The notes: generated by a model not told the origin, from the letters alone. DNA of 64,000 nt from Thermococcus sp. MV5 (GCF_012027425.1 NZ_SNUE01000006.1:124001-188000); one strand, 5' to 3'. Shown: positions 35,787-45,318, numbered from the stretch's first letter. Numbers and translations: made by a program.

Positions 35787-35803
35787 AATTTGATTATCAA
35801 ATT
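35787..35803. promoter_or_regulatory. 17-bp perfect palindrome upstream of RAM gene
   Basis: AATTTGATTATCAAATT has 8-bp arms around one central base. It lies about 30 to 45 bp upstream of the TATA-like TTTTTATAGAA (about 35833-35843) that serves the RAM-domain gene, a position suited to an activator or Lrp-type regulator. Confidence 0.45.
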
Positions 35804-35887
35804 TAGACATCTAAACAAAGAATTCTAAAAATATTTTTATAGAATTAGAAACTATTGAAAATATGACTTCATTGTGGAGGGATAGAC

Positions 35888-36106
35888 ATCAAGGCAATAC
35901 TTCTCATCTGGAATGTAAAAACTACCGTTTTGGAAAAATTGCCATTTGAAGGAAGTTTAGCCTACGGAGAATATGATTTCATAGCATCTCTAGAATTTCA
36001 TAGTGTAGCAGAACTTGAGAATCTCAAGAAAAGCCTTTATAAGTTAATTGGAATTGGAAATTTTGTGATATATGTTGTCAGATATTCTAAGATTCAACCA
36101 AAATAA
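35888..36106 (+). CDS. Stand-alone RAM-domain protein with apparent ATC start
   Basis: The frame encodes about 72 residues ending KIQPK, with KAILLIWNVK at the N terminus and AYGEYDFIASLEF in the middle; the GEYD motif and strand pattern match the RAM (Lrp/AsnC C-terminal) domain, as in the protein at 2807-3034. A strong ribosome binding site TGGAGGG (35875-35881) is followed six bases later by ATC where ATG is expected. ATA 35882 is the only other near-cognate start. The gene may use a non-standard start, have lost it, or contain a base error. It is too short and lacks an ATG, so ORF callers miss it. Confidence 0.6.
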   Translation: MKAILLIWNVKTTVLEKLPFEGSLAYGEYDFIASLEFHSVAELENLKKSLYKLIGIGNFVIYVVRYSKIQPK

Positions 36107-36113
36107 CAGCAAA

Positions 36114-36686
36114 TCATAATTTTGGATTCATAAAACCTCTCTTTTTAAGCTCCTCATAAGCCTTTCGTAGAACCTCTCGGATTCTATATCTTTTATCAAG
36201 ACCACCAAGCTTATAGGCCGCTTTTCTGAGACTTCCCGAATGAAGAAACAATTTTAACAATGCAATTTCCTCAAATGTTAGGTTATCAAGATATCTTAGC
36301 GCGTTTTCTGCTATCTCTATTGGGTTGTTCCCCTCATAAGGATAGTCTGCAGAAAGAATAGGTGTCTCCAAGATCTTAACAAGTTTAAATTCTACAACAG
36401 TTACTTCTGTCTCAGGCGTTATATTTTTATAATGAGTCTCGAGAGCACGTATAAGCTCTTCCCGAGTTTTAAATCCATCAATCTTAGCATCTTCATTTGT
36501 CAACTCGCAAACTTTTTTTCTTTCGACTCGTTTTATTTTAGCCTTTCCAATGACATATCCTCCAGAATGGATAAGGACTTCATCTCCTGGAGCCAAGTTA
36601 ATTTTTCGCCCTATTCTTATTGTAGTCCTCTTTTTCCCATTGAGAATAAGATCTTTGTACTTACCGTCAAATTTTAAATTTCTCAC
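36114..36686 (-). CDS. ASCH-domain RNA-binding protein with C-terminal helical domain
   Basis: About 190 residues. The N-terminal 110 residues are an ASCH/PUA-like domain: KYKDLILNGKKRTTIRIG and LAPGDEVLIHSGG are typical of the ligand-binding pocket. The C-terminal 80 residues are helical (LTFEEIALLKLFLHSGSLRK) with a helix-turn-helix-like pattern. The start is GTG 36686 after GAGGAGGGAG; the TTG at 36707 is rejected. It follows directly on another ASCH gene. From family knowledge it binds RNA or a modified nucleotide. Confidence 0.78.
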   Translation of the reverse strand: MRNLKFDGKYKDLILNGKKRTTIRIGRKINLAPGDEVLIHSGGYVIGKAKIKRVERKKVCELTNEDAKIDGFKTREELIRALETHYKNITPETEVTVVEFKLVKILETPILSADYPYEGNNPIEIAENALRYLDNLTFEEIALLKLFLHSGSLRKAAYKLGGLDKRYRIREVLRKAYEELKKRGFMNPKL

Positions 36687-36687
36687 G

Positions 36688-37029
36688 TTACTCCCTCCTC
36701 GGACCAAGGGGACGGAATTTTATCGCAATAACTCCATATCGATTTTCTTTCCATTTTGGATACATATTGTGAAATCTTTTTAGGGCCTGTTCAAAGCTTG
36801 GTTTATCAGGGAAAATTTTTTCCAACGGCTCTTCCCTCAAAACCTGCCTAAATGTTTCATATCTCTTAACAGAAACTACCTCTACAGGAATTTCATTATT
36901 AAAAAGTATCTTATCCCTGGGTTTAATATTTTTAAGTTGAGGATATGCCACCCTAACCTCTATCTTCTTTTCTCCGTTTTTTATCACTCTTAGATATTCG
37001 TCTCTCACATAAAGTTTGTAAACTTTCAT
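36688..37029 (-). CDS. ASCH-domain protein
   Basis: A 113-residue single ASCH domain: [20 protein letters not shown] and [11 protein letters not shown] are the diagnostic strands and loop. Family members are predicted to bind RNA or to act on modified nucleosides. ATG 37029 follows GAGGCGCC, and a TATA-like CTTTTTAAATGC lies upstream (about 37053-37064). Its stop nearly touches the GTG of the second ASCH gene, so tandem ASCH proteins are made from one mRNA. The divergent neighbour is the pilin gene. Confidence 0.8.
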   Translation of the reverse strand: MKVYKLYVRDEYLRVIKNGEKKIEVRVAYPQLKNIKPRDKILFNNEIPVEVVSVKRYETFRQVLREEPLEKIFPDKPSFEQALKRFHNMYPKWKENRYGVIAIKFRPLGPRRE

Positions 37030-37101
37030 GGCGCCTCGAATGTGATAGGAGAGAGCATTTAAAAAGGTTGCACAGAAAATGAAAAGCTTTAAATCATTTA
37101 A

Positions 37102-37120
37102 CACCTAAATATATTAGGTG
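37102..37120 (+). promoter_or_regulatory. Inverted repeat covering the pilin ribosome binding site
   Basis: CACCTAAATATATTAGGTG has 7-bp perfect arms and a 5-base centre. The right arm contains the GGTG of the ribosome binding site of the pilin gene (ATG 37129). In RNA it would form a hairpin that hides this site; in DNA it could be an operator. Confidence 0.5.
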
Positions 37121-37128
37121 GAAAAGAA

Positions 37129-37296
37129 ATGTTAAGAAAAGCCCAGAGCGCGCTTGAGTATCTCTTCATACTAGCTGCAGTTCTTATACTTGTCATGGTC
37201 ACAATAAGAGTTATCTTCAGTAGCGTCCGTGCCATAAATTCTTCAGTTAGTGAATATGTTGACACTATCAAAGACAAAATTCTCGAAACATTGTGA
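37129..37296 (+). CDS. Type IV pilin-like protein with class III signal peptide
   Basis: A 55-residue protein. MLRKA followed by QSALEYLF is the archaeal prepilin signature: cleavage is expected between Ala5 and Gln6, with Glu10 as the +5 residue. The 20-residue hydrophobic helix that follows is the pilus core helix, and a short polar tail ends the protein. GGTGG lies eight bases before ATG 37129. The next gene, ten bases downstream, encodes the peptidase that would process it, a self-contained pair. The tail is too short for a full pilus subunit, so it may be a minor pilin or assembly factor. Confidence 0.85.
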   Translation: MLRKAQSALEYLFILAAVLILVMVTIRVIFSSVRAINSSVSEYVDTIKDKILETL

Positions 37297-37305
37297 GGTG
37301 GTTTA

Positions 37306-38433
37306 ATGGAGCTTCTTTTAGTAGCTCTGGGGGTTATTATGGGAATTCTCACTTCTTATACAGACGCCAAAACTGGATTTATCGATGACAAACATGTTTT
37401 TCCGATCGCAGGGTTTGGAATCCTTTACTATCTGTATCAAGGGTTTTTGGTGGAACATGATATACCTTATGCACTCTCTGGCATAATAGGCATGGGGAGC
37501 GGCTTTTTATTGGGTTATCTCCTATATCTTATGGGTGGATGGGCAAGCGGAGATGTTGTAATCTTAATGGGATATTCCGCCCTTTTTCCGTATGCATCAC
37601 AATATGCAAAAATTGTCCCTCCTTACTCCACAGCTTATCCTCTCCACGCAGTGACTCTTTTGTTGAATAGTATTTTAGCCATATTTCCATTCATCCTTGT
37701 GTATTCGCTGGCAATGCTTGTAAAGAACAAAAAGACTTCTCAACTAAAAAAAATCTTTGTTGAAAAATGGTCTAGGCCATTTGAGTTCGCTCTTTGGGTT
37801 TCAGGAGCATTTGTTATACTTAGACTAACCCAAAATTTCACAATCCTCAGAAACCCGCTTTTTAGCCTTTTAATATGGGGAGCAACGATAGTAGTACTGG
37901 CAAAACTTGAAAAAATTGGCGATCTTATCGGAGCTGGCCTTTTAATCTATGAGATAGTGTTTAATACTCCAGAAGTTATTTATACCTACTTAAGGATTGC
38001 CTTAATGTTCTATTTATTTAAGATATTCTTCTCTCTTATAAGCACTCTTCGAATCGAAGTATTAACAAGAAAAGTTACTGTAGATGAACTCAAGGAATGG
38101 GATATTCTTGGAGAGTGGATATATGAAAAAAACGGAGAAATTCATAGGGACAGAGAAAGTTCCTTTGATAAAATCCTCAGGGCTTTAAAAACCATGAACA
38201 TGAAGGCACTGAAAATAGAATACAACAAATTAATTGCTTCTCCTACTGCTGAGGGACTCACCAAGGAGAATATCGAAACTTTAAGGAGACTTGTAGAAGA
38301 AGGAAAACTTGAAAACGAGTTTTTAGTCAGAAAGGCAATGCCCTTTGCACCTGCCCTCTTTCTGGGATTCCTAATTTCAATCTTCTATGGAGATCTGTTT
38401 TGGTTGTTATTACTAAAAACCAATGGTTTGTGA
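37306..38433 (+). CDS. Archaeal prepilin/preflagellin peptidase (A24 family), extended form
   Basis: A 375-residue aspartic membrane protease. Catalytic Asp20 is in SYTDAKTGFIDD and the second Asp83 in GGWASGDVV, the GxGD motif with Ser replacing the second-position variation usual in archaea. The first 240 residues hold about eight helices. Residues 250-345 are a soluble cytoplasmic segment (VTVDELKEWDILGEWIYE), followed by a last helix. ATG 37306 follows GAGGTGG. It removes class III signal peptides, presumably from the adjacent pilin. Confidence 0.88.
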   Translation: MELLLVALGVIMGILTSYTDAKTGFIDDKHVFPIAGFGILYYLYQGFLVEHDIPYALSGIIGMGSGFLLGYLLYLMGGWASGDVVILMGYSALFPYASQYAKIVPPYSTAYPLHAVTLLLNSILAIFPFILVYSLAMLVKNKKTSQLKKIFVEKWSRPFEFALWVSGAFVILRLTQNFTILRNPLFSLLIWGATIVVLAKLEKIGDLIGAGLLIYEIVFNTPEVIYTYLRIALMFYLFKIFFSLISTLRIEVLTRKVTVDELKEWDILGEWIYEKNGEIHRDRESSFDKILRALKTMNMKALKIEYNKLIASPTAEGLTKENIETLRRLVEEGKLENEFLVRKAMPFAPALFLGFLISIFYGDLFWLLLLKTNGL

Positions 38434-38495
38434 GGATTAAAATTTTTAAGTGATATCTAAATACTGTTATTCAAGATACTTTATCTATTTCGCAA

Positions 38496-38550
38496 AGGGA
38501 TGATGAGCTTTTGCTTTGCTGAAAATGATGAACACGCCCTTCTCTGACCT
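38496..38550 (+). ncRNA. C/D box guide sRNA
   Basis: C box ATGATGA (38500-38506), guide GCTTTTGCTTTG (12 nt), D' CTGA (38519-38522), two-base spacer, C' ATGATGA (38525-38531), guide ACACGCCCTTCT (12 nt), D box CTGA (38544-38547). A short terminal stem AGG (38496-38498) with CCT (38548-38550) closes the RNA. Both box pairs match consensus perfectly. TATA-like sequences lie upstream (about 38440 and 38455). I could not assign rRNA or tRNA targets from memory. It sits between two converging genes and ends within the last bases of the HAD gene. Confidence 0.88.
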
Positions 38551-39178
38551 ACTTTCTCTCCTGTAAGAGATTTTTAATGATATCTTTTACTTCATAGAGA
38601 TCTTTTGCCAAATAATCCCCTTCAACACCTTCATGTGGATTTATAGCTATGCTGACGTCAGCAACTTTAAACATGGCTATGTCATTGTGTCCGTCTCCCA
38701 CAGCTATTGTAAGATCAGGTTTAAGTTTTTCTTTGAGTTCAAGCAGAATATCACCTTTATTTCTAAAATCCACCCAAGGGAGCACATCTCCCGTAACTTT
38801 CCCTTCATCATCAAAGACAAGTTCATTAGCATAAACAAAGTCTGCTTTAAGTTCTCTCCCAATTCTCTCTGCCAGACATTTAAGGCCTCCACTGATTATA
38901 GCTATTTTGAACCCATTTTTCTTCAAAAACTTAAACAACTCTTCAACTCCATCAAAATACTCCACAGAATTGGCCCATTCCATAATCTCTTCTCTTGTCC
39001 GACCTTTCCACAGAGAAGCATCTAACTTTGCCCATGTGGCATAATCAAATTCCCCCTTAAAAAACCGCTCTGCATATTCTGCACCCTTATCCCATGTGCC
39101 AAACTTCTTATGAAGCTCAACCCAACTGGACTTCGATTTTACTAATGTCCCTTCAAGATCGAATGCTATCAAGTACAT
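38549..39178 (-). CDS. HAD phosphatase, phosphoserine phosphatase-like
   Basis: A 209-residue HAD enzyme of the SerB type. Motif I is AFDLEGTLV (DxE instead of DxD), motif II is IISGGLK, and motif IV is AVGDGHNDIAMF; a helical cap follows motif I (AEYAERFFKGEFDYATWAKL). Replacement of the second motif I Asp by Glu is known in some SerB-like archaeal proteins. It may dephosphorylate phosphoserine or a related metabolite. ATG 39178 follows GGAGGGGATAGG and immediately follows the pcm stop. Confidence 0.8.
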   Translation of the reverse strand: MYLIAFDLEGTLVKSKSSWVELHKKFGTWDKGAEYAERFFKGEFDYATWAKLDASLWKGRTREEIMEWANSVEYFDGVEELFKFLKKNGFKIAIISGGLKCLAERIGRELKADFVYANELVFDDEGKVTGDVLPWVDFRNKGDILLELKEKLKPDLTIAVGDGHNDIAMFKVADVSIAINPHEGVEGDYLAKDLYEVKDIIKNLLQERK

Positions 39179-39179
39179 C

Positions 39180-40501
<1,322 letters not shown>

Positions 40502-40545
40502 TTTTCCACCTCGTTCCTTAAGGGTGCAACTCACTTTATAAAGGT

Positions 40546-41475
40546 TCACATTTCTTTTAGCTTAACGAGATACGTTCTCCCTTCCTTAATTCTTTCTATC
40601 AATCCTTTTTTCTCCATATCTTTCAACAAAAGACTGACTTTTGCCTTTGAGAAGCCCAGTCTCTTAACAAGCTCACTCTGGTACATCGGCCCCTCTCTGA
40701 GAATCCCAATTACCTTTTCTTCATCTGATCTTAGATCAACTGTACTCTGTCCCCTTCCTTTGTAGAGAATTCCTGCAAGAAAACCTCCAACAAACGCTAT
40801 TAAGACAGGAACCACAAAGTAGAGCATTGGGAATTCATTACTTACCTCCCCGAAAAAGCCAGTGATAAAATAAAATTCCTCTCCTGCCCGAACTTCCTGT
40901 TTTCTCCACTCTAATACCAATGCATTTCCGCTACTCTCGACTTTGTCAGGAGATGGGACAATAGGGGAAAGAATTGCATATCCCTTAGGAATATACAATC
41001 TTGCATAAAAGTATCCTATAGGTTGATTGAATTTTACATAATATGAAAACTGTTTCTTACCATTGATTGTCTGAAGCATTCCTTCTGAATAAAAGCTTAT
41101 TCGTATTTTTAACTGATCTCCAGGGGAAACTTCTGGAAACTCAATATAAATCGCATTTATGTCTCCTATAATCTTAGACACACTAACGTTTGCTATTTGA
41201 GTCTTTCCATTTATCTCAATTATGGCCTCAGGATTTTCAATTGAATACTCCGAGTAAAATGTATATCTAGAAAGAGGAGCGTTTGGAGAGATGACGATTT
41301 CTATTGTCTCCTTAACCTTTAATTCATCCACTATATCAAAATAAAGAAGATAACTGTCTATTGTGTATTCATACTCAGACTGTGAAGTCACAAAATTCGA
41401 AAATAGGAATATGGTCAAAATTAAGATCAAAGCTGACTTCCTTCTTGTGGGTTTTTTATTTTTAATAATGGACAT
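40546..41475 (-). CDS. Membrane protein with extracytoplasmic domain and C-terminal winged helix
   Basis: About 309 residues: a signal anchor (KSALILILTIFLFSNFVTSQ), a beta-sandwich outer domain to about residue 210, one membrane helix (LYFVVPVLIAFVGGFLAGIL) and a cytoplasmic winged helix (GPMYQSELVKRLGFSKAKVS, LIERIKEGRTYLVKL). This arrangement is that of one-component membrane-bound regulators found in euryarchaea. The start at ATG 41475 overlaps the PAPS-reductase gene by 49 bases; TTG 41430 is possible but would lose the charged n-region. Confidence 0.75.
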   Translation of the reverse strand: MSIIKNKKPTRRKSALILILTIFLFSNFVTSQSEYEYTIDSYLLYFDIVDELKVKETIEIVISPNAPLSRYTFYSEYSIENPEAIIEINGKTQIANVSVSKIIGDINAIYIEFPEVSPGDQLKIRISFYSEGMLQTINGKKQFSYYVKFNQPIGYFYARLYIPKGYAILSPIVPSPDKVESSGNALVLEWRKQEVRAGEEFYFITGFFGEVSNEFPMLYFVVPVLIAFVGGFLAGILYKGRGQSTVDLRSDEEKVIGILREGPMYQSELVKRLGFSKAKVSLLLKDMEKKGLIERIKEGRTYLVKLKEM

Positions 41476-43313
41476 ACTTCCATACACTCCCGACAGTGAA
41501 TGCATCTTTCCCAGTCAACTTCTATTTTTCTTGTATATGCATTTATACTTAAAGCATTTTCTGGACATTTTCCAACACATACACCACAGCCAACACATTC
41601 ATAAGCCCTTTTTATTAGGTAATATGCTTGTAGAGCTTCATTTTCACTCTTTGCCTTAACCTCCCTCTCTGTAAAAACCATTTCATCAACTCTTATGAGG
41701 TCTCCCTCTTCAGCAACCTCCCCAAGTATTGGCGCAACTTCCCTTATCCTACCAAGGAGAATTTTAGTGTTAATTTTAAGGACGACTCTCTCATTCTCTC
41801 GTTCTATACTATATCTTATTGGCTCCCAGCTCCTCTTTTCAGGGATCTTAACTCCAAGTTCTCTTGCAACAGCTTTTTGCCCCTTAGTAAGTTCTTTCCA
41901 TCTCCAGAATCCATGTGTTATCCATTCTTCTGGCATCCCAAAGCGTTCTTTCCATTTTTTCAATTCTTTTTCCCACTTTTCCCAGAGTTCCCGTTTTTCT
42001 TCTTTTAAAGTCTGAAATTCGGCTAGAGATGAGCTTGGGCACATGAAGCAACCAATTCTATCCAGCCTGTTTTCATACAGTGGGTTGTATTCTAGCTTAC
42101 GGGAGAATATGTAAAGCCAGACCTCAAGAGCATTCCAGTGGAATATAGGGGATGCTCCAATTTCATTTGGTACCCATGGATTCCTCCAGATTCTAGGTTG
42201 TTTATAACGTTGCATACTCTCATATTTCCTCTGCCCTACAAACATCAACACTCCATTGGGATAATATCTCTTTATTGTAAGAGTTATTGGACCTAGTTTT
42301 GTAACCTTACAACACCAACGATAATCTCTTCCAGGGGGCGAAAAAACACACATAGCAGACCAAAAAGCATTCTTTGCATCTGCAACGATGAACTTTATTT
42401 TCTTTCCTTCTAGTTTTCTCTTTATCTTTTCTATATACTCAATAGTTTCGGGGAATTCTATCCCCGTATTATTGAAGAAAATAGCGAAGTCTTCACCAAA
42501 TTCTTCAAGCATGAGACCTAGGACTGCCAAGCTATCTTTGCCTCCACTAAAAGCCACTGCTATTGGTCTATTCACATTGCCAACAGTCCTTCGCATAAAT
42601 CGCCTAGCCTCATTGACCTTATTTTCTAAGGCAGATTTATTTGCCACTATCACATCTTTCATCTCTGCTGTTTTGCCCTCTCTATAGCTAATTGTCTTTT
42701 GATGTCTTGTTTTTATTCCCGTACCTCTCTCTTCTTTATCGATTAGCTTTTCATAGGATTTTTTTGCGATTCCTGTTGCGATTACCTCTCCATCCTCACT
42801 AACTACAATTACATCATCCCCAATGTTAATACTGCTCTCTGCTTTAATAACCCCCACTGGAAGAACATTCGCACCTTTTTTTATTGGCTCCTTCGCACCC
42901 TTGTCCACAATAACCCATTTTCTCATTTTCTTTCCAAAATGCTTCCAAAGGGCTATTGCTCCTTCGACTTTGAGTCCAGGTTTCCATTTAAGCTCCAATG
43001 GGTCAAATCGAAGCCACCCAAAGATATATCCATCAAAAATTATCTCATATACATCATCTTCACCTGGAGTTTTGTTAAGAAGGAGTATCTTTCCATCAAT
43101 TATCTCACCTATATCCACACCGTAATGTTGCTTAAACTCTCGTTTAATAAACTCTATATCTTTTTTAAAAGCAAATCTAACATCTGCCGGCGGTGTAAGA
43201 TCTAGTCTAAACCCTTTACCATGAATGTCACACTTCTCACTTATTAGTGGGACATTACACTCCTCACACCAATGAATGTGAGCCTTACCTAAGAAGACCG
43301 GACCTTTTCTCAT
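41427..43313 (-). CDS. PAPS reductase-family ATP pyrophosphatase fused to zinc, PUA and 2[4Fe-4S] domains
   Basis: A 628-residue fusion. An N-terminal Cys cluster (Cys16, Cys19, Cys28) and a beta domain are followed by a PUA-like segment (ADNVLPVGVI-like, SINIGDDVIVV). The PP-loop SGGKDS is at 256-261, with the PAPS-reductase-like core to about 480 and a Cys pair (RIGCFMCPSS). Near residues 575-625 lie two ferredoxin motifs, CVGCGVCVGKCP and CIHCRECMEVCP. PUA plus PP-loop suggests action on RNA or a sulfur carrier rather than sulfate reduction. Function is inferred; the architecture is known in Thermococcales and methanogens. Confidence 0.82.
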   Translation of the reverse strand: MRKGPVFLGKAHIHWCEECNVPLISEKCDIHGKGFRLDLTPPADVRFAFKKDIEFIKREFKQHYGVDIGEIIDGKILLLNKTPGEDDVYEIIFDGYIFGWLRFDPLELKWKPGLKVEGAIALWKHFGKKMRKWVIVDKGAKEPIKKGANVLPVGVIKAESSINIGDDVIVVSEDGEVIATGIAKKSYEKLIDKEERGTGIKTRHQKTISYREGKTAEMKDVIVANKSALENKVNEARRFMRRTVGNVNRPIAVAFSGGKDSLAVLGLMLEEFGEDFAIFFNNTGIEFPETIEYIEKIKRKLEGKKIKFIVADAKNAFWSAMCVFSPPGRDYRWCCKVTKLGPITLTIKRYYPNGVLMFVGQRKYESMQRYKQPRIWRNPWVPNEIGASPIFHWNALEVWLYIFSRKLEYNPLYENRLDRIGCFMCPSSSLAEFQTLKEEKRELWEKWEKELKKWKERFGMPEEWITHGFWRWKELTKGQKAVARELGVKIPEKRSWEPIRYSIERENERVVLKINTKILLGRIREVAPILGEVAEEGDLIRVDEMVFTEREVKAKSENEALQAYYLIKRAYECVGCGVCVGKCPENALSINAYTRKIEVDWERCIHCRECMEVCPLLKIKNPQEGSQL

Positions 43314-43482
43314 TCTTAACCCTCCCTTGGAAAAAGAATGAGCATGGTTTATAACTTCTATGGTTTAACGTATGCTGAGATTCTAGAACGCGTGTGTAGA
43401 TGTTTTATCTACAAACCCTCTCTTGATTTACTAAAAATTGACCAAAAACTTTATAAGAGCATCACAATCTCTAACTTATCGA

Positions 43483-43560
43483 GGGCCGGTAGCTCAGCCT
43501 GGTTAGAGCGCCGGGCTTTTAACCCGGCGGTCGCGGGTTCGAATCCCGTCCGGCCCGCCA
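43483..43560 (+). tRNA. tRNA-Lys (anticodon UUU), CCA encoded
   Basis: Acceptor stem GGGCCGG pairs with CCGGCCC, anticodon stem CCGGG/CCCGG holds loop CTTTTAA with anticodon TTT at 43518-43520, and the T arm has GGTTCGAATC. No intron. The 3' CCA is encoded at 43558-43560. A TATA-like TTTATAAG at 43450-43457 lies the expected 25 to 30 bases upstream. Confidence 0.97.
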
Positions 43561-43628
43561 TCCCATAACTTTTCTAGAAATCGAAAGAGCTTAAAGTCTT
43601 GAAGACTAATTACTTTTGGGGTGGTGAT

Positions 43629-43865
43629 ATGACAGATGTTTTTGAATTAGCTAAGAAATATCATAGTGAATTGGGAATAAAAGAACCAAGCTTTGCCACA
43701 TTAGCAGCTGAGCTTTTTGGAGAGCTGGGCCTCAGTGTAATGAACCACTTGCGGGAAGAAGGCTATACACTAAAAGGAACCCGATTTTTGGACTATGAAA
43801 AGAGTCTCGTGCTAGAGATAGTAAAAGAAAATAAAAACTACGAGATTCTTCTAAGGAAACTTTAA
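43629..43865 (+). CDS. Conserved small hypothetical protein
   Basis: A 78-residue soluble protein: helical N-terminal part (FELAKKYHSELGIKEPSFAT) and a strand-rich end (FLDYEKSLVLEIVKENKNYE). ATG 43629 follows GGGGTGGTGAT, one of the strongest ribosome binding sites in the window. No family is recognised. The gene follows the tRNA and its 3' end overlaps the convergent DUF4139-like gene by four bases. Confidence 0.7.
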   Translation: MTDVFELAKKYHSELGIKEPSFATLAAELFGELGLSVMNHLREEGYTLKGTRFLDYEKSLVLEIVKENKNYEILLRKL

Positions 43866-45184
43866 TAGTTAACCTCGTATTCAAAGATTATCTCCTTCTT
43901 TTCTCCCGGATTAACTGTTATTTTGAACTCTACATAGTTGGCTGTTTCACTTACTGGACTTACAGAGCTTTCTAGTATTTTTCCACGCCACTTGTAATGT
44001 CTCACAATTACCTCCTTACTATCTTCTCCAAAGTTTTCCACCGTAACCCTGATCTTATAATATCCATAACGCTCTCCATGCCTTTCTTCTAGAACCTCTG
44101 TTTTACCTTTTAAGTCGATGTCTCTACCAAGCTTAAGTCTCAAAATGTCGCCTTTTGGTGTGTGGTCTATCATCTGCTCCCCAATCAGAACGTTTTTGTC
44201 TTCCATCTCTTTGTATATTTCTACGATACCTCTAGGAAGGACTTCTTTAGTTTTTAGAGATACAATTTCGTAGATGTCTTGATTACCACCGTAAGGATAA
44301 CTCTCGTAAAGATATTCCCTGGTGTACTCGCTTTCCTGGTAAATATAAGGAATCATCTTTTTCTCAAAAGCCCCTATATCCACTGTACCTAGTTTGTAAA
44401 GGTAGAATGCTTCTATTTTCGTCTGTTGTATTGGCTCTTGGGGTACTTCCTTTCCTATTGCTGCCTCTGATACGTAGTACCTCTCAACAATCATTTGTGG
44501 AGGCTGGTAAAACTGGACCTCTCCAGATACCAAAAGCACTTCAGTGTTTTCAAAACTTTTGTTTGTAGGATTGTCAATTAGAATATACCCATAGAGAGTT
44601 GCCTTATCGCTTAGGTAAAGCTTATATCTCGAATTCCAACCGACTCCCCTCACTCTGTAAATGAGCTTGAAGAAGTATTTTCCTTCCTCTTCAGCATTTA
44701 TTATCGCATAAACGTTTGATTTGCTCTCTTCTCCAAGGGAGGCCATTTTCATATATGCCACCTCAGCTGGTTCTACTAAATAGTACGCATTTCCTTGAAT
44801 CGCTAGTTTGCCATCCCTATATCCCAAAAATTTCCCACTTATTGTTTCTCCACTTTTGAGCTTTATTGTTATCTCTTTTCCAATGTTGGCCTCAATCAGA
44901 TCTTTTCCTTTCAGTTCCTTACTTATAATCCCAAGAACTTTTACTTTCTCATCAAGAGGCTTTAAAGTAACCTCCTCAACATTAAGTCCTTCCAGAACAT
45001 CTAATGGGACTTCATTCATCCCTTCCTTGAGTTCTACTTGAAGTGTTTTTTCTATAACTCCAATTTTTGCAGAGTCATAAAGAGCAATGCTTGTCTGGTC
45101 CTCCTCCGCACGTGTTTGGTGGAAAATCACCATGGCTAAAATTATAAAACTCAACAGAATTCCCCCAATAACTTTTCGTTTCAT
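43862..45184 (-). CDS. Exported DUF4139-like protein
   Basis: A 440-residue protein with a signal anchor (MKRKVIGGILLSFIILAMVI) and a beta-rich body: LYDSAKIGVIEKTLQVELKE near the start, RVRGVGWNSRYKLYL in the middle, and a C-terminal PGEKKEIIFEYEV typical of the DUF4139/COG5316 family. These proteins resemble mucoidy-inhibitor A homologues and have no proven function. ATG 45184 follows GGTGAAAG. Several Tyr-rich stretches (QESEYTREYLYESYPYGG) lie in an exposed loop. Confidence 0.75.
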   Translation of the reverse strand: MKRKVIGGILLSFIILAMVIFHQTRAEEDQTSIALYDSAKIGVIEKTLQVELKEGMNEVPLDVLEGLNVEEVTLKPLDEKVKVLGIISKELKGKDLIEANIGKEITIKLKSGETISGKFLGYRDGKLAIQGNAYYLVEPAEVAYMKMASLGEESKSNVYAIINAEEEGKYFFKLIYRVRGVGWNSRYKLYLSDKATLYGYILIDNPTNKSFENTEVLLVSGEVQFYQPPQMIVERYYVSEAAIGKEVPQEPIQQTKIEAFYLYKLGTVDIGAFEKKMIPYIYQESEYTREYLYESYPYGGNQDIYEIVSLKTKEVLPRGIVEIYKEMEDKNVLIGEQMIDHTPKGDILRLKLGRDIDLKGKTEVLEERHGERYGYYKIRVTVENFGEDSKEVIVRHYKWRGKILESSVSPVSETANYVEFKITVNPGEKKEIIFEYEVNY

Positions 45185-45318
45185 GTTCTTTCACCAGTTA
45201 TATATAAGAGTCCCTTCTATTTATACCAATCGACAGCTTCAACCTGATTTGAAATGGAAAGACTTTTAATATTGTCAACATAACTGAAACTGTCATCATT
45301 ATAATCGAGGTGGTAGAT

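Noticed and set aside
42823..43125. 100-codon plus-strand frame opposite the PAPS-reductase-like gene
   Set aside because: Shadow frame; the opposite strand encodes clear domains.
45270..45300. ATGATGA on the minus strand upstream of acdB as a possible C box
   Set aside because: No C'/D' pair or D box at proper spacing and no terminal stem.
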